From: Segatella copri
GTDB lineage: Bacteria; Bacteroidota; Bacteroidia; Bacteroidales; Bacteroidaceae
DNA length: 64,000 nucleotides
NCBI RefSeq assembly: GCF_015074785.1
Contig: NZ_CP042464.1
Location: 1 to 64,000 of the forward strand
Direction of reading: 5' to 3'
A program made the translations under genes and the position numbers. Below are positions 1 to 8,258 of this stretch, in pieces. Under the pieces are notes generated by a model that was not told the origin of the DNA, made no database searches, and saw only the letters and a list, made by a program, of their open reading frames with translations. Position 1 is the first letter of the stretch; the number at the start of each line of letters is the position of its first letter.

Positions 1-1416
1 ATGTTAGCAAGTCCAAAAGCCCTCTGGGACAACAGTCTTTTGCTCATAAAGGACAGTGTAACAGAGCAGCAATATAACACATGGTTCAAGCCAATCGTCT
101 TTGAATCGTACAAGCCGTCGACAAAGACTTTGTTGGTGCAGGTTCCGAGTCCGTTCGTATACGAGTACTTGGAACAGAACTTCGTTGACTTGTTAAGTAA
201 GGTGCTGCATCGTAATTTTGGTGAAGGAATCCGTCTCACTTATCGTGTTGTAACCGATAAGGAGCATAAGCTTTCTCAAGATATAGAGGCAGATCCAGAC
301 GATGCTGATATGGCAAAGCAAACTCGTGAGCGTGCCCAGCAGACGGCTGCCCAGCCTGCCGCTCCCCAGCAGCAGGAAGACATTGATACACAGTTAGACC
401 CGAAGCTTACTTTCAACAATTATATGGAGGGTGACAGCAATAAGCTGCCTCGTTCCGTAGGATTGTCTATTGCCGAGCATCCCAATACCACCCAGTTTAA
501 CCCAATGTTCATTTACGGACCTTCGGGTAGCGGTAAGACGCATCTGGTGAATGCCATCGGCCTGAAAGCGAAGCAGATGTATCCTCAGAAGCGTGTGCTC
601 TATGTGAGTGCCCGTCTTTTCCAGACCCAGTATACTGATGCCGTGCTCCATAATGCGAGCAATGATTTCATCAACTTCTATCAGTCTATTGATATGCTGA
701 TTGTGGATGATATCCAGGAGTGGGCTGGTAAGGCAAAGACGCTGAATACCTTCTTCCATATCTTCAACCACCTTTTCCGCAACGGAAAGCGTATTATCCT
801 GGCGTGCGACCGCCCTCCGGTAGAGTTGAAGGATATGCCAGACCGTCTGCTCACCCGTTTCTCTTGCGGTCTGGTCTGCGAGTTGGAGAAGCCGAATATC
901 CAGTTGTGTGTGGATATCCTGAGCAATAAGATCCGTCGTGACGGTTTGAAGATTCCGGTAGATGTCATCTCTTTCATCGCCCAGACCTGTAACGGAAGTG
1001 TGCGCGATTTGCAGGGAGCCATCAATGGTCTTCTGGCTTACAGCATTGTTTATAACAGCAGCATTGATATCCGACTTGCCGAGCGCGTCATCAAGCGTGC
1101 GGTGAAGGTGGATGATAAGCCGCTCACCATCGATGACATCGTTGAAACGGTTTGCCATCATTATAATGTAACGGTTACTGCCGTGAACAGCAAGAGCCGT
1201 AAGCGTGATTATGTCGTAGCTAGACAGGTAACAATGTATCTGGCACAGAAATATACCAAAATGCCTGCTTCGAGAATCGGAAAACTCGTTGGTAATCGTG
1301 ATCATAGCACAGTTATCCACAGTTGTTCAAAAGTGGAAGAAAGACTGAAGATTGATGCTGGATTCAGCGATGAACTGGTTAGTATCGAAAACGGATTAAA
1401 GGTGAAAAGGGCATAA
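1..1416 (+). CDS. dnaA: Chromosomal replication initiator protein DnaA
   Basis: DnaA is the AAA+ protein that binds DnaA boxes at the origin and melts it to start replication. The 471-aa protein has the expected four-part layout: an N-terminal domain (about 1-85), a Gln/Ala-rich linker (about 95-130), an AAA+ core and a C-terminal DNA-binding domain. Walker A is seen as GPSGSGKTHL near residue 174 and Walker B as LIVDDIQEW near 235. The C-terminal signature DHSTVIHS lies near residue 435. The length is normal for the family. The window begins exactly at the ATG, so upstream sequence and any adjacent origin cannot be judged. The start is accepted because the N-terminus (ALWDNSLLLIKD) aligns with the usual DnaA domain I. 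Confidence 0.97.
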   Translation: MLASPKALWDNSLLLIKDSVTEQQYNTWFKPIVFESYKPSTKTLLVQVPSPFVYEYLEQNFVDLLSKVLHRNFGEGIRLTYRVVTDKEHKLSQDIEADPDDADMAKQTRERAQQTAAQPAAPQQQEDIDTQLDPKLTFNNYMEGDSNKLPRSVGLSIAEHPNTTQFNPMFIYGPSGSGKTHLVNAIGLKAKQMYPQKRVLYVSARLFQTQYTDAVLHNASNDFINFYQSIDMLIVDDIQEWAGKAKTLNTFFHIFNHLFRNGKRIILACDRPPVELKDMPDRLLTRFSCGLVCELEKPNIQLCVDILSNKIRRDGLKIPVDVISFIAQTCNGSVRDLQGAINGLLAYSIVYNSSIDIRLAERVIKRAVKVDDKPLTIDDIVETVCHHYNVTVTAVNSKSRKRDYVVARQVTMYLAQKYTKMPASRIGKLVGNRDHSTVIHSCSKVEERLKIDAGFSDELVSIENGLKVKRA

Positions 1417-1493
1417 AGGATGTGCTTTTCGCTGATAGGATAAGTTTAAGCGCGGAACCTTGGTATAGTGGTTCTTGTTTATATAAATGAAAT

Positions 1494-1536
1494 AAAGGAA
1501 GCCTGGCAAGTTTGTTTTTGCCTTGGCTTCCTTTTT
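1494..1536. terminator. Bidirectional Rho-independent terminator between dnaA and pnuT
   Basis: An inverted repeat, AAAGGAAGCC and GGCTTCCTTT with an additional inner GGCAA/TTGCC stem, is followed by T-runs on both strands. It lies between two convergent genes and would stop both transcripts. Confidence 0.8.
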
Positions 1537-1564
1537 CCGTCTATAAACTATTAACTGTCAACCA

Positions 1565-2158
1565 TCAACTCTTTTTCATCATCATCTTCTTCCATTTAAA
1601 GTATCCGGCTACGGCGATGATGACATAGAGACCGTAAAGTCCTGCCTTGAATGGGATGCCTTTGATGATATAGAGATAGAAGCAAACGGCATCTACGATA
1701 ATCCAGAAAAACCACTGCTCGATATATTTGCGTGCCAGCGCCCAGAGACCCACAAAGCTCAGGGCATTGGTGAAACTGTCTTGCAGAGGAACTGTAGAGT
1801 TGGTGAAAGTTATCAGTATATAATAGGTGATGCCCCAGGCTGCCAGGAAGAACAGAAGAGTAGGGAGATAGAGCGACTTCTTCATATAGGTAATCGGAAG
1901 TTCTTCTTTCTCCTTCTGGTTGTGCTTCTTGCCATATTTCCATACGGCATAACCATATACACCGGCTATCGTATAGTAGACCGCCATACCCGCATCCCCG
2001 TAAAGACCATGACTCCAATAGAGCCATACGTCCAGGGCGGGCATGATGATGCCTACCAGCCAGAGCCAGATACTGGCACGGTACTCCAACAGGATATAAA
2101 CCAGTCCGAGTACCGTGGTAAAGATGTCTAAACCATGTGATGCAATATAATCCATCAT
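1565..2158 (-). CDS. pnuT: PnuC-family permease, probable thiamine transporter PnuT
   Basis: A 197-aa inner-membrane protein with about seven hydrophobic segments and PnuC-family features (WLWLVGIIMPALDVWLY and YTIAGVYGYAVW). PnuC proteins move vitamin precursors by facilitated diffusion, trapped by phosphorylation. It starts 12 bp after the stop of the TonB-dependent receptor gene and so should share its transcript, which begins with a TPP riboswitch. In Bacteroidota, PnuC homologues under TPP control have been assigned to thiamine (PnuT) rather than nicotinamide riboside, so the substrate call rests on context. Two consecutive ATG codons open the gene and the first is used here. A nicotinamide riboside transporter is the alternative, but is less likely given the riboswitch. 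Confidence 0.88.
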   Translation of the reverse strand: MMDYIASHGLDIFTTVLGLVYILLEYRASIWLWLVGIIMPALDVWLYWSHGLYGDAGMAVYYTIAGVYGYAVWKYGKKHNQKEKEELPITYMKKSLYLPTLLFFLAAWGITYYILITFTNSTVPLQDSFTNALSFVGLWALARKYIEQWFFWIIVDAVCFYLYIIKGIPFKAGLYGLYVIIAVAGYFKWKKMMMKKS

Positions 2159-2170
2159 GATGATTTCTGA

Positions 2171-4531
2171 TTAGAACTTCAATGTAAGATGCGTCATCCA
2201 GGTGGTATCTGCCATCGGGATGTAGGCTATCTGCTTGAATCGTTTGTCCAATGTATATCCGTAACCGGTAGCATTGCTCCAGGTGAATGCGCTGGCTGCA
2301 TAGTGGCGGTTGAAGATATTGTTGATGTCCACACCGAAGCTTACCTCCTTGATGCCGAGTGCCTTGGTTACCTTAGCACTGTAGTTCAGGCTCAGGTCGC
2401 TCTGTGAATAGCATGGCAGCGAGAAGTCGCGGTCTTCTGTGTTGGTAATATACTGGCGACTTACAAAGTTGGTATGCCAGGTAGCAGAGAAACCGGCATA
2501 GTGGATATCGATGAATCCGTTCAGGATAGCTGATGGAGAATAAGACAGGGTTGAGTTGTCGTAATGTACTACGCCTGGCTTGGTTTCATCATCCCAGTTG
2601 CTTACATACTCATCAAAGTCCTTGATCTTGTTCTTGCTCAAAGCGGCATTTCCTTCTACAGACAACCATGACAATGGTGCCCAGCCGGCTGCCAGCTCTA
2701 CGCCCATACGATAAGAATCCTTGATGTTGGTGGTCAGCGCCTCGCCGATGTCACTCAACTGTCCGGTCTGAGCCAGCTGGTTGTCATAATCCATATAGTA
2801 GAAGTTGGCGCCTGCATGCCAGTTGTCGCCCTGATACTGATAGCCGAACTCTACATCGAGCAGCTTCTCCTCTTTAGGGAATGGATAGTTGAAGTTGTCG
2901 GTAAAGTTGTTGCGCTCTGGCTCGCGGTTACTGTAGGCTACAGATGCGTATGCCTTGTGGCCATCCTTGTTGAAGCTGATACCTGCCTTAGGGTTGAAGA
3001 AGTTGTACTTCTCGTTGATGTTCAGCTCCTGGTTCTTGTAGCTGCCGTCTTTCAGGGCGATAAATTTATCGTTGATACCGTCGGTCTTGTATTCTACACG
3101 GCGATACTGCAGGTCAGCGAAGGCATTCCAGTAGTCTGCAAAGCGATAGCTTGCCTTGACGAAGGCGCTGTAGTCATACTTGTGGGCATCAGAGTCATAG
3201 TACTTATACTGACCATTGTTGCCGAAGAATTTCTTCTCGGCATCCTGGTTGGCGATATAAGTAAGGTATCCCCAGTGGTTGCCACGGAACTGCTGCAGGT
3301 TCAATCCGCCGATAACATCCCAGTGCTCATCCTTGTAGTTGGTATTGTATACCATGCCGTAGGTATGCTGGGTGAGTCCCTTCTTGCGGATGAAGTCAGA
3401 TTTCTTGATGAAATTACCTTCTGCATCATTGTAAACGAGTCCGAACTTGGCAAACTTGGCGTTGTTCTTAAACTCCTTGTAGTAGCCGTAGCCATAGGTG
3501 TAATGCAGTGAGAGGCTGTGGCTCCAGTGGCTGCTTGGTGTCCAGGTAGCCGAAAGGATGTTGTGGTTCTGATAGAAGTTATCAGTAGTCTTGTCCCATT
3601 TGCTTCCGTCGCGCAGGGTATAAGGAGTGATGGTATAATCGCCCTTGTCGTTGCGAACCATATCGCCTGTCAGCACGTTAAACTTATCCAGACCAGCCTT
3701 ATACATATCTTTATAAGTGCGGATGCCATCCTCAAGGAGGGTGAAGTTAGAGTTGTAATCTCCGCCCAGCACACCGTTCCAAGCCTGACCGGTCTTCTCG
3801 AAGTTGCCGATGTTCTTGTAGCTTATCTTGAAGTTATCGCCCAGCCAGGTCAGTCCGCCATAGTAAGAACCTGAGCGGCCTGCTGTGCCGTCTACATAAC
3901 CGTCGGTAGCAGTCTCGTGATAAGCACCGTCAAAAATCAGATGCTTGCCGAGCAGACCTGTAGAGAAGCTGGCGCCTGTATGATAGGTATTGTAAGAACC
4001 GAAAGAACCGGTAACTTCTGCAGTAGGGGTGAGCGAAGGAGCAGCTGTAGCCATAGAGATGCTTCCACCGAAGGCACCGTCGCCATTGGTAGAAGAGCCT
4101 ACGCCGCGCTGTACCTGGATGCTGCCCAGGAGCGAAGAATAACTGTTCATGTTAGCCCAGAAAACGGTCTGGTCTTCCGGTGAATTGAGAGCCACTCCGT
4201 CGAGTGTTACATTGATGCGGCTTCCGGCAGCGCCACGAATGCGCATATAGGTAGTACCGGTGCCGATACCGTTCTCACTCCAGGCGAGGATGCCCGGTGT
4301 ACGAGAAAGGAGAAATGGCAATTCCTGACCTGAGCAAGAGAATTGTTTAAGTTCTGATTTCCTGATGTTAGCCACGGCGTATGGAGCTTCCTTTGCGGCA
4401 CGTACGCCTTTTACAATCACTTCATTCAAATTCTGCACCTTCAAGGTGTCGATTTTTGTCTGTGCCAGTGCAGCCTGGCTTGCCAAAGAGCAAAACGCTA
4501 CACTGAGTGCGATCCCGTTGAATCTTTTCAT
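2171..4531 (-). CDS. TonB-dependent outer-membrane receptor, probable thiamine uptake
   Basis: A 786-aa protein with a signal peptide ending near ALAQ (about residue 24). A plug domain follows (LNEVIVKGVRA to about residue 170, containing MRIRGAAGSRINVTLDGVALN), then a 22-strand-type beta-barrel ending in an aromatic-rich terminus (WMTHLTLKF). It lacks the carboxypeptidase-regulatory domain found in SusC proteins, so it is a classical small-ligand receptor. The TPP riboswitch directly upstream and the co-transcribed PnuC-type permease indicate thiamine or a thiamine precursor as ligand, matching the TPP-regulated outer-membrane receptor known in Bacteroidota. TonB would energise transport into the periplasm and the permease would complete entry. 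Ligand specificity is inferred from regulation, not from binding residues. Confidence 0.9.
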   Translation of the reverse strand: MKRFNGIALSVAFCSLASQAALAQTKIDTLKVQNLNEVIVKGVRAAKEAPYAVANIRKSELKQFSCSGQELPFLLSRTPGILAWSENGIGTGTTYMRIRGAAGSRINVTLDGVALNSPEDQTVFWANMNSYSSLLGSIQVQRGVGSSTNGDGAFGGSISMATAAPSLTPTAEVTGSFGSYNTYHTGASFSTGLLGKHLIFDGAYHETATDGYVDGTAGRSGSYYGGLTWLGDNFKISYKNIGNFEKTGQAWNGVLGGDYNSNFTLLEDGIRTYKDMYKAGLDKFNVLTGDMVRNDKGDYTITPYTLRDGSKWDKTTDNFYQNHNILSATWTPSSHWSHSLSLHYTYGYGYYKEFKNNAKFAKFGLVYNDAEGNFIKKSDFIRKKGLTQHTYGMVYNTNYKDEHWDVIGGLNLQQFRGNHWGYLTYIANQDAEKKFFGNNGQYKYYDSDAHKYDYSAFVKASYRFADYWNAFADLQYRRVEYKTDGINDKFIALKDGSYKNQELNINEKYNFFNPKAGISFNKDGHKAYASVAYSNREPERNNFTDNFNYPFPKEEKLLDVEFGYQYQGDNWHAGANFYYMDYDNQLAQTGQLSDIGEALTTNIKDSYRMGVELAAGWAPLSWLSVEGNAALSKNKIKDFDEYVSNWDDETKPGVVHYDNSTLSYSPSAILNGFIDIHYAGFSATWHTNFVSRQYITNTEDRDFSLPCYSQSDLSLNYSAKVTKALGIKEVSFGVDINNIFNRHYAASAFTWSNATGYGYTLDKRFKQIAYIPMADTTWMTHLTLKF

Positions 4532-4569
4532 TTATTTAAATTAAAAACATCATATAAGGGGGGAATGTG

Positions 4570-4662
4570 CCTTATTTTCCTACGCCAGCATTACCTGGTT
4601 CAGGTCGATGGGTATATTCTCAGCATCCGCTTTTTTCTCTTTTCTGGCGGTAGCACCCCTTA
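4570..4662 (-). promoter_or_regulatory. TPP riboswitch (THI element)
   Basis: Read on the minus strand, the leader of the TonB receptor contains the conserved TPP aptamer blocks in order: GGGGTGCT, then GCTGAGA (4618-4624), then ACCC, then GACCTGAACCAGGTAATG followed by CTGGCGTAGG (4580-4606). The spacing fits the two-armed thi-box fold. It should lower expression of the receptor and permease when thiamine pyrophosphate is abundant. A perfect 6-bp inverted repeat (GTTAGC/GCTAAC, 4663-4679) sits directly 5' of the aptamer. Confidence 0.95.
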
Positions 4663-4685
4663 GTTAGCTCTCTGCTAACCGGGTG

Positions 4686-4716
4686 CAAAGGTACAAATAA
4701 ATTTGATAACCGCAAA
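4686..4716 (-). promoter_or_regulatory. Bacteroidota-type promoter of the thiamine uptake operon
   Basis: On the minus strand, TTTG (4713-4716), a 19-bp spacer and TAccTTTG (4686-4693) match the -33/-7 consensus exactly. It lies just upstream of the TPP aptamer, so the transcript would carry the whole riboswitch. Confidence 0.8.
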
Positions 4717-4831
4717 ATTTGCGTAGATTTTTACTATATTTGTGTCCTTTTATCATTCTTTTTTCTTATATTTGCAGTCGGATTGCTGTTATTCGCAGTC
4801 CTTACAGTTTGAAACCTAAACTTCATGTGAT

Positions 4832-6160
4832 ATGGTTATGAGACGGTATATTTCACATTTGTTCACGTGGGTCATCTCTTTCCTGACCCTGTTGGCATTC
4901 TCATCGTGCTTGAATGAGCATCCTAAGGATCAGCTCGATGGGGGTGGCAGCAATGGTTCTGCGTCTGAAATATTCGATACGACCATAGCTCCTTTATATG
5001 ATTTTATGGGTGGAACGATAGATGGGGAAGGCATCCGCGATATTCAGCGTCTGGACAGTCTGCTTTCTCTTTCTCCTGATGATGAGCAGCTTTATTCTTC
5101 CTGGCAATATCTTTATCGGGCTATCGGCATGTGCAACAAGTCGCTGGATATGATAGATTTACAGTCTGTACGGCTTACCGATAACCAGAAGGCGCAGTTC
5201 AAGGCCGAGGTGCGTGCCATCAGAGCCATGATGTATTATGAAGCGATGGATTTGTATGGCAGGATTCCGGTACTCCTGTCTTCGGCAGAATCTCTCATCT
5301 ATGAACCGGCATCGGGCTCTTCGGTTACCGATGAAAAGCTGTCGGCTCAGAGCGAACGGAGCGAAATCTTCCATTTCATCTTCAGCGAATTGCAGCAGGT
5401 GTTGCCTTATCTTCCTCAGACGTCAAGTTTGGAGGAAGGCTCTCATTATGGGCGCATCACGCAGCCTGTGATCAACTTCCTGCTGGCTAAGCTGGCGCTG
5501 AATGCTGAAATCTATATGTACAACGATTGGGCGCAGGGTTACAGGAAGCGTCCGAAGGGTAGGGACCTGGAATTTATGGTGCGTACTGCCGATGGCGCCT
5601 CGCTCATTACGGGCGGCAAGGCGAGTGAGAACCGCAGCAAGATATTGAATGCTTGGGAAACCTGCATCTTCTATTGCAACAGACTGGCTGATGAAGGCTG
5701 CAGTTTAGAGGAGGATGAAATCTTCAACAGTTCGGTGCGTTATCTGATGCCGAAGGATGCGCTGGTGATGGATGAGGCTGATTCTGTTCTGCATTCCCGA
5801 CCAGCCAAACCTCTTTTCCGTTTCCGTTATGCTGATGTGTTGCTGATGAAGGCTGAGGCGATGGAGCGCAACGATGGGGATGGCAGGGCAGAGTATAATA
5901 TGGTTCGTGCGCATGCCGGTTTGCCTGCGCGCAAGTCATCGCTTGCCAATATTCTGGAAGACCGTCAGGTTGTGTTGGCGGGCGAAACCTGTCACCGTCA
6001 GGACCTTATCCGTTTCGGCAAGTTCCTCAAGTCCTCGCATCTTCGCCGTTCTGTTCAGTCCGCTCTTACGTCCTGTTCCATCGTCTTCCCGATACCTCAG
6101 CGGAGTCTTGCCTTCAATGGCAAGTTGGTTCAGAACAAAGGATATGAGGCAATGGAATAG
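4832..6160 (+). CDS. SusD/RagB-like outer-membrane lipoprotein (orphan)
   Basis: A 442-aa protein with a lipoprotein signal ending in LLAFSSC (Cys near residue 26), then SusD/RagB features. These are an N-terminal helical segment with AEVRAIRAMMYYEAMDLYGRIPVL and a C-terminal segment with FRYADVLLMKAEAMER. SusD proteins cap a SusC barrel and bind glycans or peptides at the surface. Family members are often 480-600 aa, so this one is short. No SusC gene is adjacent: the neighbours are a divergent thiamine operon and an AraC-type regulator, so a partner is not evident. A -7 box TATATTTG (4767-4774) lies upstream. The start could be the ATG at 4832 or the one at 4838. Function beyond the family is unknown. 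Confidence 0.85.
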   Translation: MVMRRYISHLFTWVISFLTLLAFSSCLNEHPKDQLDGGGSNGSASEIFDTTIAPLYDFMGGTIDGEGIRDIQRLDSLLSLSPDDEQLYSSWQYLYRAIGMCNKSLDMIDLQSVRLTDNQKAQFKAEVRAIRAMMYYEAMDLYGRIPVLLSSAESLIYEPASGSSVTDEKLSAQSERSEIFHFIFSELQQVLPYLPQTSSLEEGSHYGRITQPVINFLLAKLALNAEIYMYNDWAQGYRKRPKGRDLEFMVRTADGASLITGGKASENRSKILNAWETCIFYCNRLADEGCSLEEDEIFNSSVRYLMPKDALVMDEADSVLHSRPAKPLFRFRYADVLLMKAEAMERNDGDGRAEYNMVRAHAGLPARKSSLANILEDRQVVLAGETCHRQDLIRFGKFLKSSHLRRSVQSALTSCSIVFPIPQRSLAFNGKLVQNKGYEAME

Positions 6161-6166
6161 ATAAAA

Positions 6167-6327
6167 ACTCTTCACTCTTCACCCGATAGCTCGAATCCCC
6201 TTTATATAAAGGTGTTGCGGAGGGTGAAGAGTTTTTTGTAACTCTTCACCTATCTTCACCCACTCTTCACCTCTCGAATCCCCTTTATATAAAGGCATTT
6301 CCAGCGATTGGGTGAAGAGTGAAGAGT
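6167..6327. repeat. Imperfect intergenic repeat with 18-bp terminal inverted repeats
   Basis: The gene-free stretch 6161-6638 carries a structured repeat. Its outer arms are an exact 18-bp inverted repeat (ACTCTTCACTCTTCACCC at 6167-6184 and its complement at 6310-6327). Inside, a 22-bp sequence beginning TCGAATCCCC and containing the palindrome CCTTTATATAAAGG occurs twice (6191-6212 and 6274-6295). The GGTGAAGAG motif links it to the repeats at 15648 and 16752. After it, AGTCTGCTGTTC occurs twice before the promoter region. No coding potential is evident. Confidence 0.75.
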
Positions 6328-6638
6328 AAAATCAATTTTTCGTCTTCTTTTCTGATATCAGCCGGAACCGGTGTGATATTTCGGTTATTGAAAAACCTGG
6401 CAAACCGGTTTTCGTTCGCTGTTTGGCTCAGACAGCCCACTGTTCTGCCTATCGCTAGTCTGCTGTTCTAGTTTCGCCAGTCTGCTGTTCCCGATAAATA
6501 AAACCATTTTTTTTCGTCCTTTTATTTACTTTTCCCCCATTTCTCCTCTCCATTTAAAAATAAAATTTGTATTTTTGCATACGTTTTAACGTGTTAACGA
6601 TAATCTTGGCAGATGCCAAATACAAAAATAAGAACGAA

Positions 6639-7790
6639 ATGGATACATTATATTTATTGCAGTTCGCCTGTTTCCTATTTATGCTCGTCAATATCCTCAT
6701 CCTGGGTATTACCCGACTGCACATGAAGTGGATGAACCGGCGATATGAAGTGTCACGATGGCTGATTATCGGAGCCATGGTAGGATTGGCCATACAATTT
6801 CTCATGCAGATGCTTCTGGGCTTCCGGGCTCAAGACGCTGCTGTGGGAGCCGTTTTCAACATGCTCGCCTATCCCCCTTGCTTCTCGCTCATCTCTATTG
6901 GCATTTACAATATCGAGGCAACTCATGCCAACCGCCGGAAGATGAACATCGTTTGCGCCAGCATTTATGCCGCCATATTGGCTGCCTTCTGCATCGGCTT
7001 TATCCAGAGGGGAAACTTCCATATCGGCAGCTGGATTTATGTGATGATAGTCCTGTTCGCCATCAACGTAGCCTATTGCATCTATATGATAATAGTGGAA
7101 ATCAGAAAGCGCAGGAGGATGCTGGAGGTGATGGCTGGTTATGATATCCTGCCTTACGTGAGATATGCGCGAGCCAGTGTATTCATGGTCTTTTTCCCAG
7201 CAGTAGCCCTGCCTTTTGCAGTCCTTTCCACCAAATCTCTATATGTTATCGGACCTCTGGGACTGCTTGCTGTCTTTTTCTTCACGCTCAGTTTCATGGC
7301 TTTGGGCTATAATTACATGCCTACCGAAGAACTCTTGGATAAGGAGGAAGAAGAGGAGGCTGCTATGGAATGTGTGGGAGACGTTGTCGATTCTGAACTG
7401 CAGGATGAAGAACTGGATGATAAGAAAGAAACTTTACAATCACTGCGTTCAGAAAGACGGCAGAAGATCGTCCGTGAGAAGTTGGATGAATGGTGTGCCG
7501 CCAAGGGTTATAGGGATACGTCGCTGAATATGATTACCCTGTCACGTTCGTTGAATATCAGCAGATACGAGTTGTCGCGCTACCTCTCATCCTGTCTCAA
7601 TACCACCTTCCGCCCCTGGCTTGCCGAGGTGCGTTTTGAGGCTGCCAAGAAGATGATGTTGGATAACCCCGACTTCGGTAATGACATCATTTCTGCCGAG
7701 TGCGGCTTCTCTTCCCGTACCCATCTCTACCGTATGTTCAAAGAGAAAGAAGGCTGCTCTCCTACGGCTTGGAGAGAGAAAAACTGTTAA
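6639..7790 (+). CDS. Membrane-bound AraC-family transcriptional regulator
   Basis: The N-terminal half contains about six to seven hydrophobic helices (for example LLQFACFLFMLVNILILG and WLIIGAMVGLAIQFLM). A charged acidic linker (EEEEEAAMECV) follows, then a C-terminal AraC-type helix-turn-helix (about 290-384) with SRYELSRYLSS and NDIISAECGFSSRTHLYRMFKEKEGCSPTAWR. Such proteins probably sense a signal in or across the membrane and regulate nearby genes. Start choice: the frame is open from a TTG at 6567, but that codon lies in the -7 box TATTTTTG (6570-6577), so the ATG at 6639 is preferred (384 aa). Downstream lie a small membrane protein and a BspA-like surface protein, its likely targets. 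The last 75 codons are duplicated near 13.1 kb. Confidence 0.88.
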   Translation: MDTLYLLQFACFLFMLVNILILGITRLHMKWMNRRYEVSRWLIIGAMVGLAIQFLMQMLLGFRAQDAAVGAVFNMLAYPPCFSLISIGIYNIEATHANRRKMNIVCASIYAAILAAFCIGFIQRGNFHIGSWIYVMIVLFAINVAYCIYMIIVEIRKRRRMLEVMAGYDILPYVRYARASVFMVFFPAVALPFAVLSTKSLYVIGPLGLLAVFFFTLSFMALGYNYMPTEELLDKEEEEEAAMECVGDVVDSELQDEELDDKKETLQSLRSERRQKIVREKLDEWCAAKGYRDTSLNMITLSRSLNISRYELSRYLSSCLNTTFRPWLAEVRFEAAKKMMLDNPDFGNDIISAECGFSSRTHLYRMFKEKEGCSPTAWREKNC

Positions 7791-7802
7791 AAAGTATGTA
7801 TT

Positions 7803-7876
7803 AGGTGTCGCATTCCTCACGAATGAGACACCTTTTTTGTAGGAATGCGACACCTATGTGGGGGAATGCGACACCT
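7803..7876 (+). promoter_or_regulatory. Terminator hairpin plus repeated 15-bp motif (possible operator)
   Basis: AGGTGTCGCATTCCT (7803-7817) pairs with GAATGAGACACCT followed by T6, forming a plausible terminator after the regulator gene. The complement of the same motif, (A/G)GGAATGCGACACCT, then occurs twice at 7841-7855 and 7862-7876, exactly 21 bp (two helical turns) apart, just upstream of a -7 box TATCTTTG (7895-7902). Phased repeats of this kind suit a regulator-binding site. The block is present again at about 13305-13380. Confidence 0.55.
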
Positions 7877-7906
7877 TGTTTCAAAGAAAAACACTATCTT
7901 TGCACC

Positions 7907-8167
7907 ATGAAAAGTATAATAGAATTATTAGCCAAAGAAGAACAGGCTATCCTGATAGTAGCTTTGTTTCTCCTCATTTATGTTGGCATCATGATTAATG
8001 TCATGGTGAGGGAATATAGAACCTATCTTGATGATTACCCGATGTATCATTTCAGCCTGGGTGATTTCATCAGGAGAGGGCGTTTCTATATCTGCCTCAT
8101 TCTCGGCGTAGTGTTTATCACGTTCGTGGGTCTGGTAGTCAGTCTGATGGCAATCAGTATTCAGTAA
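7907..8167 (+). CDS. Small two-helix membrane protein of unknown function
   Basis: An 86-aa protein with two predicted membrane helices (about residues 13-32, ILIVALFLLIYVGIMINV, and 61-84, FYICLILGVVFITFVGLVVSL). A short hydrophilic loop lies between them (REYRTYLDDYPMYHF). I do not recognise the family. The frame is open further upstream, but the ATG at 7907 follows the -7 box TATCTTTG (7895-7902) by only 4 bp, so the message would be nearly leaderless; an internal ATG (MINVMVREY) is the alternative. It sits between the AraC-type regulator and the BspA-like gene. An almost identical copy at 13409 supports it being a real gene that travels with the cassette. Confidence 0.6.
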   Translation: MKSIIELLAKEEQAILIVALFLLIYVGIMINVMVREYRTYLDDYPMYHFSLGDFIRRGRFYICLILGVVFITFVGLVVSLMAISIQ

Positions 8168-8258
8168 TTTCTTGATAAAATATAATGACAAATATAATAT
8201 TAAATTATGAAACATTTTTCAAATCAATCCAATGGGTCGCACGTCGGCCGTATGAACA

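Noticed and set aside
1313..1321. Perfect DnaA box (TTATCCACA) inside dnaA
   Set aside because: It encodes part of the conserved STVIHS motif and is single. No cluster of boxes or AT-rich unwinding region is visible here, so it is not evidence for an origin.
6567..6638. Longer N-terminus for the AraC-type regulator from a TTG
   Set aside because: The TTG overlaps the -7 box TATTTTTG, and the added residues precede a normal membrane-protein start at 6639.
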